Source: Parvibaculum sedimenti (GTDB lineage Bacteria; Pseudomonadota; Alphaproteobacteria; Parvibaculales; Parvibaculaceae). Taken from it: DNA of 64,000 nt. Below, piece by piece: positions 1 through 7,716 of this stretch. The DNA is taken from positions 62,001 to 126,000 of the forward strand of contig NZ_WESC01000002.1 in NCBI RefSeq assembly GCF_009184905.1, written 5' to 3'. The translations under genes were made by a program, and so were the position numbers. Below the pieces are notes generated by a model. The model was not told the DNA's origin and did no database searches. It saw only the letters and a list, made by a program, of their open reading frames with translations. The stretch's first letter is position 1, and the number at the start of each line of letters is the position of its first letter.

Positions 1-299
1 TGACGCGCCGCGACCACATTCTCGACCTTCGACTCCGCCGTCACCATGATGAAAGGCGTCGCCTTGAGATGCTGGTCGGCGCGAACGCTCTTCAGGAGCT
101 CGAAGCCGGTCATGGGCTGCATGTTCCAGTCGGAAATGACGAGGCCATAGTCGCGGCCCTTCATCATGGCGAGCGCCTGGCTACCATCCGAGGCCTCATC
201 GATGTCGGTGAAGCCGAGCTTGGCGAGAAGATTGTGGACGATACGGAGCATCGTGCGGTAGTCGTCCACGATCAGAATGGGCATCTTCATGTCGACCAT
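1..299 (-). CDS. cheY: CheY-type single-domain response regulator (3' end cut by window edge)
   Basis: This is a stand-alone receiver domain that takes phosphate from CheA and signals to the flagellar motor. Reading down from the ATG at 299, the protein starts MVDMKMPILIVDDYR. It shows the acidic pair D12/D13, phospho-acceptor D57 in the motif VISDWNM, and T87 in MVTAES, which are receiver hallmarks. Ninety-nine codons are visible; the conserved lysine and last helix lie outside the window. The gene follows cheW by 35 nt on the same strand, so it is the third gene of a cheA-cheW-cheY operon. The motif order and neighbours make CheY much likelier than a generic regulator. Confidence 0.93.
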   Translation of the reverse strand, partial: MVDMKMPILIVDDYRTMLRIVHNLLAKLGFTDIDEASDGSQALAMMKGRDYGLVISDWNMQPMTGFELLKSVRADQHLKATPFIMVTAESKVENVVAAR

Positions 300-334
300 G
301 GGTCTGTCTCCTTGGTGTTGGTCTGCGAGGGCGC

Positions 335-808
335 TCATGCGGCAGCCCTGATGGCGCCCAGTACGGCGCCGATGTTGAGGACAATGAGAAGGTTGCCTTC
401 GAGGCGGTAAAGCCCGTCGGCAATCTGGCGCCACTGCGGATCGAGCGTCGCGGGATTGTGGTCCTTCTGACGTTCCGAGAGACGAAGCACTTCACCCACC
501 TCGTCCACCAGAAGACTGAAATGCTCGTCCTCATGCTCCACGACGACCGCCATCGCCCGCTCCGGACGTTCCGCCGGAGCGAGCCCGAGGCGCTGGCGCA
601 TATTGACAGCGGTGACGATGCGCCCGCGCAGATTCAATGAGCCCGCGATCTCCGGCGGCGCCAGCGGCACACGCGTGATCCGCTGCGGCCCAAGCACATC
701 GCGCACGTCGAGGACCGGAACGCCAAAGATCTGACCGCCGATCGACATGGTCACGAAATCTTCCGTGCGATTCTGGTCGAGCGTCGCGTCTTCCTGTTGC
801 ATGCTCAT
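335..808 (-). CDS. cheW: CheW chemotaxis coupling protein
   Basis: CheW is the soluble adaptor that links chemoreceptors to CheA. The 157-residue product is one CheW/SH3-like domain with typical motifs: GGQIFGVPVLDVRDVL near residue 25, SLNLRGRIVTAVNMRQRL near 57, VDEVGEVL near 101, and a closing run GLYRLEGNLLIVLNIG. Length matches the family. Its ATG overlaps the cheA stop by 4 nt (ATGA at 805-808), so translation is probably coupled and amounts of the two proteins matched. The 35-nt gap to cheY suggests a shared transcript. No unusual residues were seen. Confidence 0.95.
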   Translation of the reverse strand: MSMQQEDATLDQNRTEDFVTMSIGGQIFGVPVLDVRDVLGPQRITRVPLAPPEIAGSLNLRGRIVTAVNMRQRLGLAPAERPERAMAVVVEHEDEHFSLLVDEVGEVLRLSERQKDHNPATLDPQWRQIADGLYRLEGNLLIVLNIGAVLGAIRAAA

Positions 809-3795
809 GCCGCCGTCTCCTCGCGATGCTCATCCGTGGAAAGCACGCGCGACAGCGAAGTCAGAAGCGCCCTCGGATCGAGCTTGGTCACATAGTCGTT
901 GAAGCCGGAACGCCGCCCGCGTTCGAAATCCTGCGGCGAGGCATGCGAGGAAAGCGCGACCATCGGCACGTCCTTCCAGCGTTCTTCCGCCCGCAGCGTC
1001 CGGGCAAGGTCGAAGCCCGAGAGGCCCGGCATCTCGATATCGGAAACGATGATGTCGAACTCGTCGCCATCGCGGCAGATTTCAAGCGCTGCCTCGGCAT
1101 GTTCTGCAATGGTGACGCGATAACCCGCCATCTTGAGCATGGGCATCAGCAGATTTCGGAAGAAACTTGAATCCTCGACGAGCAACACGCGGCGTTCGCT
1201 TTCCGCGCCATAGGCCTCGCGCGTTTCCAGGTCGAACCAGGCGGCGTCGCTCTGACGCAGATAGTGAACCGTGTCAATGACATCTGTAGAACGGCCCGCG
1301 ATGATCGAGCTGCCGAGAATGCCGGATTGCGCGCCACCCACGAGCTGCAGATCGAGCGAGCCCTCGACGATGTCGACGACTTCATCGACCACGAGACCAC
1401 ACATCCGCTCGCCTTCCGTGAAGACGAGGATCGGATGCTTGCCATCCCGCCGCGCAGGCGCGCCATCGATGCCAACCAGCGGCATGAGGCTGCCGCGATA
1501 TTGCATCACGGTGCGTTCGCCCGCTCGCTCCGCATTAGAAAGATCGGCTTCCTCCAGCCGCGCGATGAGCGAAAGCGGCACGGCCTTGGTGTTGTCGTCA
1601 CCCGCGCGGAAGACAAGCATCGAAACCGTTTCTCGCTGCTGGCGGCTGGCGGCCAGTGCTTCGTCGCGCGCCCGCGCCTCGGACTGAGCCGAGCCGCTCG
1701 TTGCGGCGGCGATGCCGTTTGGATCGAGAATCATGATGACGCGGCCGTCGCCGAGGATCGTCGTGCCCGAGAAGAGCGAAATCTGCCGCAGCGTCCGCGA
1801 CGTCGGCTTGACGACGATTTCTTCGGTATCGAAAACGCGATCGACAATGATGCCGAAGGCGAAGCTGCCGACCTGCGTCACGACGACATAGATTTCCTGC
1901 GGCGGTTCGTCTCCGGCCTCTTCGATCTTCAGAAGGTCGCTCAAGGCGACGAGCGGCAGGAGCCTGTCGCGCAGGCGATAAACCGGATGGCCATTGATGA
2001 GTTCAACGCCCTGCTGCGACTTCGAGCTGATACGCACGAGTTCGACGACGCTGCTCTGCGGCATGGCGAAACGCTCGCCGCGACATTCCACGATGAGCGC
2101 AGAGACGATGGCAAGCGTCAGCGGGATCTTGATGACGAAGCGCGAACCCTGCCCTTCAGTCGAGGAGAATTCGATGGCGCCACCAATTTTCTCGATATTG
2201 GTACGTACCACATCCATGCCGACGCCGCGTCCGGACACGCTTGTCACCTGGGCGGCGGTGGAAAAGCCGGGGCGGAAGATGAACTGCTGAATCTGTTGCT
2301 CGCTCATGCCGTCGATCTGGGCTTCCGTCGCGAGGCCGTTCTGGATCGCCTTGGCGCGAATGCGGCTCGTCGAAAGGCCACGCCCGTCATCCGAGACCTC
2401 GACGATGATGTGGCCGCCTTCATGGCGCGCGCTCAGACGGATCGTGCCATGCTCCGGCTTGCCCGCTTCGCGACGATCCTCGGGCGCCTCAATGCCGTGG
2501 TCGCCGGAATTGCGCACCATATGGGTGAGCGGATCGCGGATCGATTCCAGGATCTGCCGGTCGAGTTCCGTATCCGCGCCCGACATGACGAGATCGATTT
2601 TCTTGCCGAGTTCCTGCCCCAGATCGCGAACGAGGCGCGGCAGCTTCGACCATGCATTGCCGATAGGCTGCATGCGCGTCTGCATGACGCTTTCCTGCAG
2701 CTCGCTCGTCACCTGGTTGAGGCGCTGCAGCGGAGCCGCGAACGGGCTGTCTCCGACGCCGCGCAGGATCTGCAGGAGCTGGTTGCGGGTGAGCACCAGC
2801 TCGCTGACCATGTTCATCAGGTTTTCGAGCACGGTGATATTGACGCGCAGAGTCTGCGACTGCGCCGCAGCGGAGGCGGCTTGTGCGTTCTCGGCGGCGG
2901 GCTCCTCTGCCTTCACGCGCTTTGCTGGCGCGGGCTTCGCAGCAGCCGGCTCGGCAACGATGGGCTCGTCGGCCATGACGGGCTCCTGCGCCGCTGGAGC
3001 TGCGATGGCGGCGGGCTTTGCCGCTGCGACATTGAAGCGCGAGAGAACGGCCGCGACGTCGGCATCCGCGACCTCGAGCGTCGCCAGCGCTTTACCGAAT
3101 TCATCGCGGAGCATGTGCAACTCCTGCGGCGACCAGCCCTTGGCAACGAGGCCCGCGATGACGCCGTCAATGTCTGCGGTGGCGTCGGACGAACCCGTGA
3201 GCGCCGACGCAAAGGCGCCAGCCAGCGCGAACTGAAGATGGAGAAGCTCGGTTTCCGCCTCCGGGTGATCGGAAACCGCAGAGAGCATTTCGGCGCAGGC
3301 TTGTTCGCAGGCGGTGTCGAACAGGGACGCGCCGCCGATACGCTGATAAAGCCCATCGACCGATGGGAGGTCCGCAGGCTCTTCAACGGCCTCCGCAACC
3401 AGCTCCGCCGCCGCCCATTTTCCGGCAGCCATATCGCGCAGCGACATAATGACGTCGTCGTCGCTGCCTTCCGGCTCCTGACCCGCGACCGCGAGTTCCG
3501 CGATCAGTTCCTTGATCCGGTCGAGAGCGGCAAGGACCAGCGATACAGCATCAGCCGAAACCGTGAGCTCGCCGTCGCGAACCTTGCCCAGCACGTCCTC
3601 GGCTGCATGCGCGACCGCTTCGAGGCGCGGCAGGCCGAGAAAGCCGCATGTGCCTTTGATCGTGTGCATGATCCGGAAAATGCTGCCCAGCAGCGCCGGA
3701 TCGGCGGGTCGCTGTTCGAGCTCGACAAGTTCGCTATCGAGCAGTTCGAGCGCTTCCACCGTTTCAGCGAGGAATTCGTTGAGGAGGTCGTCCAT
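805..3795 (-). CDS. cheA: CheA hybrid chemotaxis histidine kinase with two CheW-like domains, C-terminal receiver and a globin-like insert
   Basis: CheA is the cytoplasmic kinase of the chemoreceptor array. The 996-residue protein is long for the family. Domains seen: an HPt domain at about 1-105 with phospho-His44 in RIMHTIKG; an extra helical domain at about 148-256; an Ala/Pro linker to about 312; a dimerisation segment at 313-378; and an ATPase domain with N-box HMVRNSGDHGIE near 425, G1 SDDGRGLS near 468 and G2 GRGVGMDVV near 522. A CheW-like domain follows at about 562-700, a second at about 722-850, and a C-terminal receiver at about 868-990 with Asp919 and Lys971. The insert opens with LYQRIGG, as in truncated globins, but appears to lack the proximal histidine. 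The operon continues into cheW and cheY. Confidence 0.95.
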   Translation of the reverse strand: MDDLLNEFLAETVEALELLDSELVELEQRPADPALLGSIFRIMHTIKGTCGFLGLPRLEAVAHAAEDVLGKVRDGELTVSADAVSLVLAALDRIKELIAELAVAGQEPEGSDDDVIMSLRDMAAGKWAAAELVAEAVEEPADLPSVDGLYQRIGGASLFDTACEQACAEMLSAVSDHPEAETELLHLQFALAGAFASALTGSSDATADIDGVIAGLVAKGWSPQELHMLRDEFGKALATLEVADADVAAVLSRFNVAAAKPAAIAAPAAQEPVMADEPIVAEPAAAKPAPAKRVKAEEPAAENAQAASAAAQSQTLRVNITVLENLMNMVSELVLTRNQLLQILRGVGDSPFAAPLQRLNQVTSELQESVMQTRMQPIGNAWSKLPRLVRDLGQELGKKIDLVMSGADTELDRQILESIRDPLTHMVRNSGDHGIEAPEDRREAGKPEHGTIRLSARHEGGHIIVEVSDDGRGLSTSRIRAKAIQNGLATEAQIDGMSEQQIQQFIFRPGFSTAAQVTSVSGRGVGMDVVRTNIEKIGGAIEFSSTEGQGSRFVIKIPLTLAIVSALIVECRGERFAMPQSSVVELVRISSKSQQGVELINGHPVYRLRDRLLPLVALSDLLKIEEAGDEPPQEIYVVVTQVGSFAFGIIVDRVFDTEEIVVKPTSRTLRQISLFSGTTILGDGRVIMILDPNGIAAATSGSAQSEARARDEALAASRQQRETVSMLVFRAGDDNTKAVPLSLIARLEEADLSNAERAGERTVMQYRGSLMPLVGIDGAPARRDGKHPILVFTEGERMCGLVVDEVVDIVEGSLDLQLVGGAQSGILGSSIIAGRSTDVIDTVHYLRQSDAAWFDLETREAYGAESERRVLLVEDSSFFRNLLMPMLKMAGYRVTIAEHAEAALEICRDGDEFDIIVSDIEMPGLSGFDLARTLRAEERWKDVPMVALSSHASPQDFERGRRSGFNDYVTKLDPRALLTSLSRVLSTDEHREETAA

Positions 3796-3919
3796 GAATC
3801 TTCCGTTGCCTGCAGCCTTGCGGAGGCCGTTTCGTTGCCCGGAAGTATTCGGTCCAATGTTTAATAAAGACGGAAACGAGCAGCCGGTTGCAGGTCGAAG
3901 AGGTCGGTTTGACCGGCTC

Positions 3920-3944
3920 GGAACCCATTGTCACAACATAGGTT
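3920..3944 (+). promoter_or_regulatory. Putative EcfG/general-stress promoter, distal copy
   Basis: GGAAC at 3920-3924 is followed after 16 nt by GGTT at 3941-3944. Alphaproteobacterial EcfG-type sigma factors recognise GGAAC-N16/17-CGTT, so this matches except for the first base of the -10 element. It points towards the KGG-repeat stress gene at 4093, about 150 nt away. The short motif alone is weak evidence; a second copy with the same spacing raises the likelihood. Confidence 0.4.
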
Positions 3945-4035
3945 TTAGAAAATCGACGTCGCAACGCGCGGTGCGCGTCTCTATGTCGCGGGCGTACCGG
4001 CGCGGGACGGAGGCAAGCGGACTGCGCAGCCCAGC

Positions 4036-4060
4036 GGAACCATTCCTCAAACTCGGGGTT
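4036..4060 (+). promoter_or_regulatory. Putative EcfG/general-stress promoter, proximal copy
   Basis: GGAAC at 4036-4040 and GGTT at 4057-4060 are separated by 16 nt, the same arrangement as the copy at 3920. Transcription would start about 25 nt before the KGG-repeat gene's ATG at 4093, leaving room for its GAGAGGGAGAG ribosome site. Stress sigma control of a stress-associated repeat protein is consistent, but it remains inference from motif and context. Confidence 0.5.
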
Positions 4061-4092
4061 CATTTCGGGAGAGAACCGAGAGGGAGAGCAAG

Positions 4093-4434
4093 ATGACAAA
4101 CACTCAGCATCGAGGCGGTTCCGGAAATTTCGCGGCCAACAGAGAGCGCGCCGCGGCGGCCGGTCGCAAGGGCGGCCAGAAGAGTGGCGGAAACTTCAAG
4201 AACGATCCGGCGCGCGCGGCGCTTGCCGGTCAGAAGGGCGGGCAGGTCAGCGGCGGAAACTTCAAGAACGATCCCGCGCGCGCATCAAGGGCTGGCCGCG
4301 AAGGCGGACAGGTCAGCGGCGGAAACTTCAAGCATGACCCTGCCCGCGCCGCCGGCGCCGGCCGCAAGAAAGCGCTGGAAAGTCGTGGCCCCGACCATGT
4401 GGAAGAAAAAGGCCACGACCACGAAAAGCAATAG
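4093..4434 (+). CDS. KGG-repeat general stress protein
   Basis: This small, very hydrophilic protein of 113 residues is built from repeats of a Gly/Lys-rich unit of the KGG type found in plant LEA-like and bacterial stress proteins such as GsiB. Units with GG-x-x-SGGNF-K-x-DPARA begin at residues 27, 49 and 71, a strict 22-residue period, with a degenerate unit before them (GGSGNFAANRERA at 8-20) and an acidic/His tail (DHVEEKGHDHEKQ). There is no signal peptide or membrane segment, so it is probably cytoplasmic and disordered. A GAGAGGGAGAG ribosome site precedes the ATG. Two stress-type promoters lie upstream. The family is linked to desiccation and osmotic stress; the molecular role is unknown. 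Confidence 0.85.
   Translation: MTNTQHRGGSGNFAANRERAAAAGRKGGQKSGGNFKNDPARAALAGQKGGQVSGGNFKNDPARASRAGREGGQVSGGNFKHDPARAAGAGRKKALESRGPDHVEEKGHDHEKQ
4171..4368 (+). repeat. Three 66-bp tandem repeats inside the KGG gene
   Basis: Three consecutive 66-bp units encode the 22-residue KGG repeats. The core GGCGGAAACTTCAAG recurs almost unchanged in each unit, so the DNA itself is repetitive and prone to copy-number change by slippage or recombination without a frameshift. Confidence 0.85.
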
Positions 4435-4466
4435 GCGCGAACCGGGCTGACAAGGCAACCTTTGCG

Positions 4467-4658
4467 CTATGCCGATTTCATCTTGAGCGATCCTGCCTTG
4501 TAGTGGCCCGCCGCCATCTGAAAGGCGATGTTGACCCGGTTCCAACCATTGATCGCGTTGACCGCCAATGTGAGATCGACGAGTTCCTCGCCGAGGGTCC
4601 TTTTTACATATTCGCTGACCTGCAACATGGCTTTGTAGGCGCCTGGCGCTGCCGCCAT
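4467..4658 (-). pseudogene. Carboxymuconolactone decarboxylase-family remnant with internal deletion
   Basis: The 63-residue product looks like the two ends of an AhpD-like carboxymuconolactone decarboxylase joined together. Its start, AAPGAYKAMLQVSEYVKRT, resembles the first helix of the family. It then passes directly into LGEELVDLTLAVNAINGWNR, which resembles the last conserved helices. Full-length members are about 145-150 residues and carry Cys-x-x-Cys plus His in the missing middle, so this protein would lack the redox/catalytic centre. No good ribosome site precedes the ATG. I read it as an in-frame deletion remnant; a functional mini-protein cannot be excluded. Confidence 0.6.
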
Positions 4659-4710
4659 GATCGTCTGGGGGAAAGACGAATGAGAGCCCGCCGATGTGAC
4701 TGTCGGCGCA

Positions 4711-4743
4711 AAGAAAAGCCCGCGCCGGTGAGGGCGCGGGCTT
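4711..4743 (-). terminator. Rho-independent terminator after the OprB porin gene
   Basis: An 11-bp perfect GC-rich stem (AAGCCCGCGCC at 4716-4726 with GGCGCGGGCTT at 4733-4743) has a 6-nt loop and is followed on the minus strand by TTCTTT. It lies 29 nt past the porin stop codon. Confidence 0.85.
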
Positions 4744-4771
4744 CAGGCAATCGCAGCGGAATGCCGGAAGA

Positions 4772-6094
4772 TCAGAAAGTGAGGCTTGTGCGAACGCCGA
4801 CCACCAGCGCGTTGTCGATCTTTGCGCCCATCGCATCTTCCGGATTCTCGACGTTGCCGCCCGGATGCACGATGTACTGGACGTCGGGCTGCACGCTCCA
4901 CCAGGGCGTGACAGCGGCGGTGTAGCTCAACTCGAAGACCGTCTCCTGGTCGCGCAGGGGATAGGCCGGATCGGAGGCGAGAAGCTGGAGATCGCGATCG
5001 GCGTCGCGAGCATCGCCGCTGATCTTCGCATAGGCGGCGCCGAAGGCCAGAACGTCCTCGTCGCGGCCCGGAATGAGACCCTTATATGCAAGCCCTCCAT
5101 CCGCATAGAAGGAAACGAGATTGCGGTCCGAAGGCGCGCCGCCGACGCGAGCGAAGAGGCTCAGCGCATCACTTTCACCTTTACGCCAGATCGTCTGGTC
5201 CGCGATCGCATAGACGCCGTGATCGTTGGAACGTTCAAAGCCGTATCGCTGATCGGCGAACTTGCCGGTCTGATACCAGGCGCCAAGCTTATAGACGCCG
5301 GGAAGCCCTCCGCCCTCACCCTGATTACTTGCGTACTGGACTTCGCCCATCCAGAGTGTGCCGCCGCTCATGCTGAAGGTCGTGCCGTGCCGGTTGCAGA
5401 CCTGCGCATCGTCGAAGCAATCCTCGCCCGCCGGATCGCCACTGAAGACGGCGCCGAGAACGGTGACACTCTTCGTCGGCGCGACAGCAACGCGAACGCC
5501 CGGCGTCGCCAGCGGATAGGCAGGACCACCATTCGTCTGATTGGCCGCTGCAATTCCCGCCCAGCCGAAAGTGCCATTGATAAGATTGCCCGCCGTGTCG
5601 CTGGTCATGAATTCGTCGTCGGCGGCAAGCTGGCCCGCGCGGATCGAAACCGCGTCATCGAGGAAATTCTGCTGCACCCAGAGCGTGAAGAGGCGCGTCG
5701 CCTGACGCGCTTCGATATTGCTCGGCGCGCCGATGCTGCCCGTGTAATCGGCCGTGGGCAGGCCATTGGTGTGATGGATCTGGTAGGCGCTCGCATGGGC
5801 CGTTCCACCCTGCCAGCCGAAAAGCTTGTCGAGGTCGAGGTCGAGCGAGAGTTCCGCGCGGCCCTCATAGCTCCAGCCGCGCTTCATACCGCCCGAGACG
5901 TCGCCCAGCGCCTCGCCGATATAGGCCAACCCGATTTCGATGCCCTGATCCGCCAACTCGCTGCGTGTGCCGCCCCAGTCGCCGGTCAGCGTGTCCTGTT
6001 CCCAGAGGTTCTTTTCGTCGGCCATGGCAGGCAGAGCAGCCATGGAAACCCCAAGCAGCGACGCCGTGGCAAGGGCGCGGCAAAGCATCTTCAT
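4772..6094 (-). CDS. oprB: OprB-family carbohydrate-selective outer-membrane porin
   Basis: The 440-residue protein begins with a clear Sec signal peptide (about residues 1-25, ending ALPAMA before DEKNLW). The mature start continues with DTLTGDWGGTRSELADQGI, the opening motif of OprB porins. It ends VVGVRTSLTF, with the terminal phenylalanine expected for outer-membrane barrel assembly. Between these lie alternating beta-strand patterns and a GW-rich region. OprB porins form channels for sugars and similar small solutes. The gene is alone: it has its own terminator downstream and a 174-nt gap to the GABA transaminase gene. The actual solute cannot be read from sequence. Confidence 0.9.
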   Translation of the reverse strand: MKMLCRALATASLLGVSMAALPAMADEKNLWEQDTLTGDWGGTRSELADQGIEIGLAYIGEALGDVSGGMKRGWSYEGRAELSLDLDLDKLFGWQGGTAHASAYQIHHTNGLPTADYTGSIGAPSNIEARQATRLFTLWVQQNFLDDAVSIRAGQLAADDEFMTSDTAGNLINGTFGWAGIAAANQTNGGPAYPLATPGVRVAVAPTKSVTVLGAVFSGDPAGEDCFDDAQVCNRHGTTFSMSGGTLWMGEVQYASNQGEGGGLPGVYKLGAWYQTGKFADQRYGFERSNDHGVYAIADQTIWRKGESDALSLFARVGGAPSDRNLVSFYADGGLAYKGLIPGRDEDVLAFGAAYAKISGDARDADRDLQLLASDPAYPLRDQETVFELSYTAAVTPWWSVQPDVQYIVHPGGNVENPEDAMGAKIDNALVVGVRTSLTF

Positions 6095-6203
6095 CTCTCA
6101 TCTCCGGTTCGGAAGCGGGGCAAGCCCCATAGGCGGGATCGGCAAGCTATGACAATTGCGATTAAGTCGCAAGAGCATTACATGCGGCGAAACGCCCTCG
6201 CCC

Positions 6204-6230
6204 GCGACGAACCCCTTGGGGATTCGTCGC
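6204..6230 (-). terminator. Possible terminator hairpin after gabT
   Basis: GCGACGAA at 6204-6211 pairs with TTCGTCGC at 6223-6230, and an inner CCCC/GGGG extends the stem with one mismatch. It lies 39 nt after the gabT stop. There is no T-run on the minus strand, so it may be a weak terminator or a 3'-end protecting structure. Confidence 0.4.
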
Positions 6231-6268
6231 GCCGACGGCGGAAAGCCAGCGAGATGAGGGGGAGGCGA

Positions 6269-7555
6269 CTAGACCCGCGCGGCGGCAAGTGCCCTTTCGA
6301 GCTTTTCCATGCCCTCGTCCACAATCGCATCCGGAGCCGTGAGCGGCACCAGAATGCGGATCGCATTGCTGAAAACGCCGCAGGAGAGAAGGATGAGCCC
6401 CTCGTCGAGCGCGGCGGCTGTGACGCGCTTCGTCGCCTCGGCGTCGGGTTCATAGGCGCCCCGGACCTTCACAATGTCGAAGCCGATCATCGCGCCATAG
6501 CCGCGAATGTCGGTGATGGGGACGACATCGTTGCGCGACGCGATCGAGTTGAGTTTCGCCTTGATGCGCACGCCCATGTCATTGGCGCGGTCGAGGAGCT
6601 TTTCTTCCGCAATCACATCGAGGACGGCAAGCGCGGCGGCACAGGCAATGGGGCTGCCCGCATAGGTGCCGCCGAGGCCGCCGGGCTCCGGCGCATCCAT
6701 GATCTCGGCGCGGCCGATGACGCCCGAAATCGGGAAGCCGCCTCCGAGCGACTTCGCAATGGTGATCATGTCCGGCTCGACGCCCGAATGCTCAATCGCG
6801 AAAAGCTTGCCCGTGCGCGCAAAGCCGGTCTGCACCTCGTCGACGACGAGGAGGATGCCGTGCTCGTCGCAGATCTTGCGCAAGGCGACGAGAAGCTCAA
6901 CCGGCGCATCGTAGAAACCGCCTTCGCCCTGCACCGCCTCGATCATGATGGCGGCGACGCGCGAGGGCTCCACATCGGCGCGGAAGAGCGTGTCGAGCGC
7001 CTTCAGCGTGTCGGCAACCGTCGTGCCGTGAGCGGCCACGGGGAACGGAACGTGATAGACCTCCGCCGGCATGGGGCCGAACTTCTTCTTGTAGGGCAGC
7101 GTCTTGCCCGTGAGCGCCATGGTCATCATGGTGCGGCCATGGAAGCCACCCGCAAAGGCGATGACTGCCGAACGCCCCGTCGCGGCGCGCGCGATCTTCA
7201 CGGCGTTTTCGGTTGCCTCGGCGCCAGTCGTGAAAAAGATCGTCTTGGCAGGCCCCTTGAAGGGCGCGAGGGTATTGAGCCTCTCCGCGAGTTCGATATA
7301 GGGCTCGTAGGGAACGATCTGGAAGGCCGTGTGCGTGTAATGCGCGAGCTGCTTTTCAACCGCCGCGATCACCTTCGGGTGACGATGGCCGGTGTTGAGC
7401 ACCGCGATGCCGCCTGCGAAATCGACAAAACGCCGCCCTTCCTCATCCCACAATTCGGCATTTTCCGCGCGCGCCGCGTGAATGGGATAGGCGACGGAAA
7501 CGCCGCGCGGAACCGCGCGCTCCCGGCGCGCGGCAAGCTCTTGGTTCTTGCTCAT
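6269..7555 (-). CDS. gabT: 4-aminobutyrate (GABA) aminotransferase
   Basis: This is a PLP-dependent class III aminotransferase that converts GABA and 2-oxoglutarate to succinate semialdehyde and glutamate. The 428-residue protein has GGIAVLNTGHRHP near the N terminus, FFTTGAEATENAVKIAR as the phosphate-binding region, LLVVDEVQTGFARTGK with the PLP-contacting Asp, and ITIAKSLGGGFP with the Schiff-base lysine at about residue 268. This motif set is typical of GabT/PuuE. The start at 7555 (MSKNQEL) was preferred over an upstream in-frame codon because AAGGATG precedes it at normal spacing. No semialdehyde dehydrogenase is adjacent. Its substrate could come from putrescine made by the agmatine genes at 36-41 kb. 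Confidence 0.9.
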   Translation of the reverse strand: MSKNQELAARRERAVPRGVSVAYPIHAARAENAELWDEEGRRFVDFAGGIAVLNTGHRHPKVIAAVEKQLAHYTHTAFQIVPYEPYIELAERLNTLAPFKGPAKTIFFTTGAEATENAVKIARAATGRSAVIAFAGGFHGRTMMTMALTGKTLPYKKKFGPMPAEVYHVPFPVAAHGTTVADTLKALDTLFRADVEPSRVAAIMIEAVQGEGGFYDAPVELLVALRKICDEHGILLVVDEVQTGFARTGKLFAIEHSGVEPDMITIAKSLGGGFPISGVIGRAEIMDAPEPGGLGGTYAGSPIACAAALAVLDVIAEEKLLDRANDMGVRIKAKLNSIASRNDVVPITDIRGYGAMIGFDIVKVRGAYEPDAEATKRVTAAALDEGLILLSCGVFSNAIRILVPLTAPDAIVDEGMEKLERALAAARV

Positions 7556-7659
7556 CAAAGCACATCCTTTCGTCCGCACCGGCGGGCACGCCGGGCGGAC
7601 GCCATGCTAGCGCATTTCCGCTGGCCGCTCACGATGGGAAGAATGGCTTTACGCCGCAT

Positions 7660-7694
7660 GAAAACAGCCCCGGAACCCTGTTCCGAGGCTGTTT
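7660..7694 (-). terminator. Rho-independent terminator after the acyl-CoA dehydrogenase pair
   Basis: A 14-bp stem (AACAGCCCCGGAAC with GTTCCGAGGCTGTT, one mismatch) closes a CCT loop, and its minus-strand 3' end runs into TTTT. It lies 23 nt past the stop of the gene ending at 7717 and separates that unit from gabT. Confidence 0.85.
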
Positions 7695-7716
7695 CACGAT
7701 TAAACGCCCGCCCGGC

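Noticed and set aside
1264-3864. Open frame of 866 codons on the plus strand
   Set aside because: It is antisense to cheA, whose domains are complete. Long antisense frames arise in GC-rich genes with strong third-position bias; the product is Arg/His-rich with no family motif.
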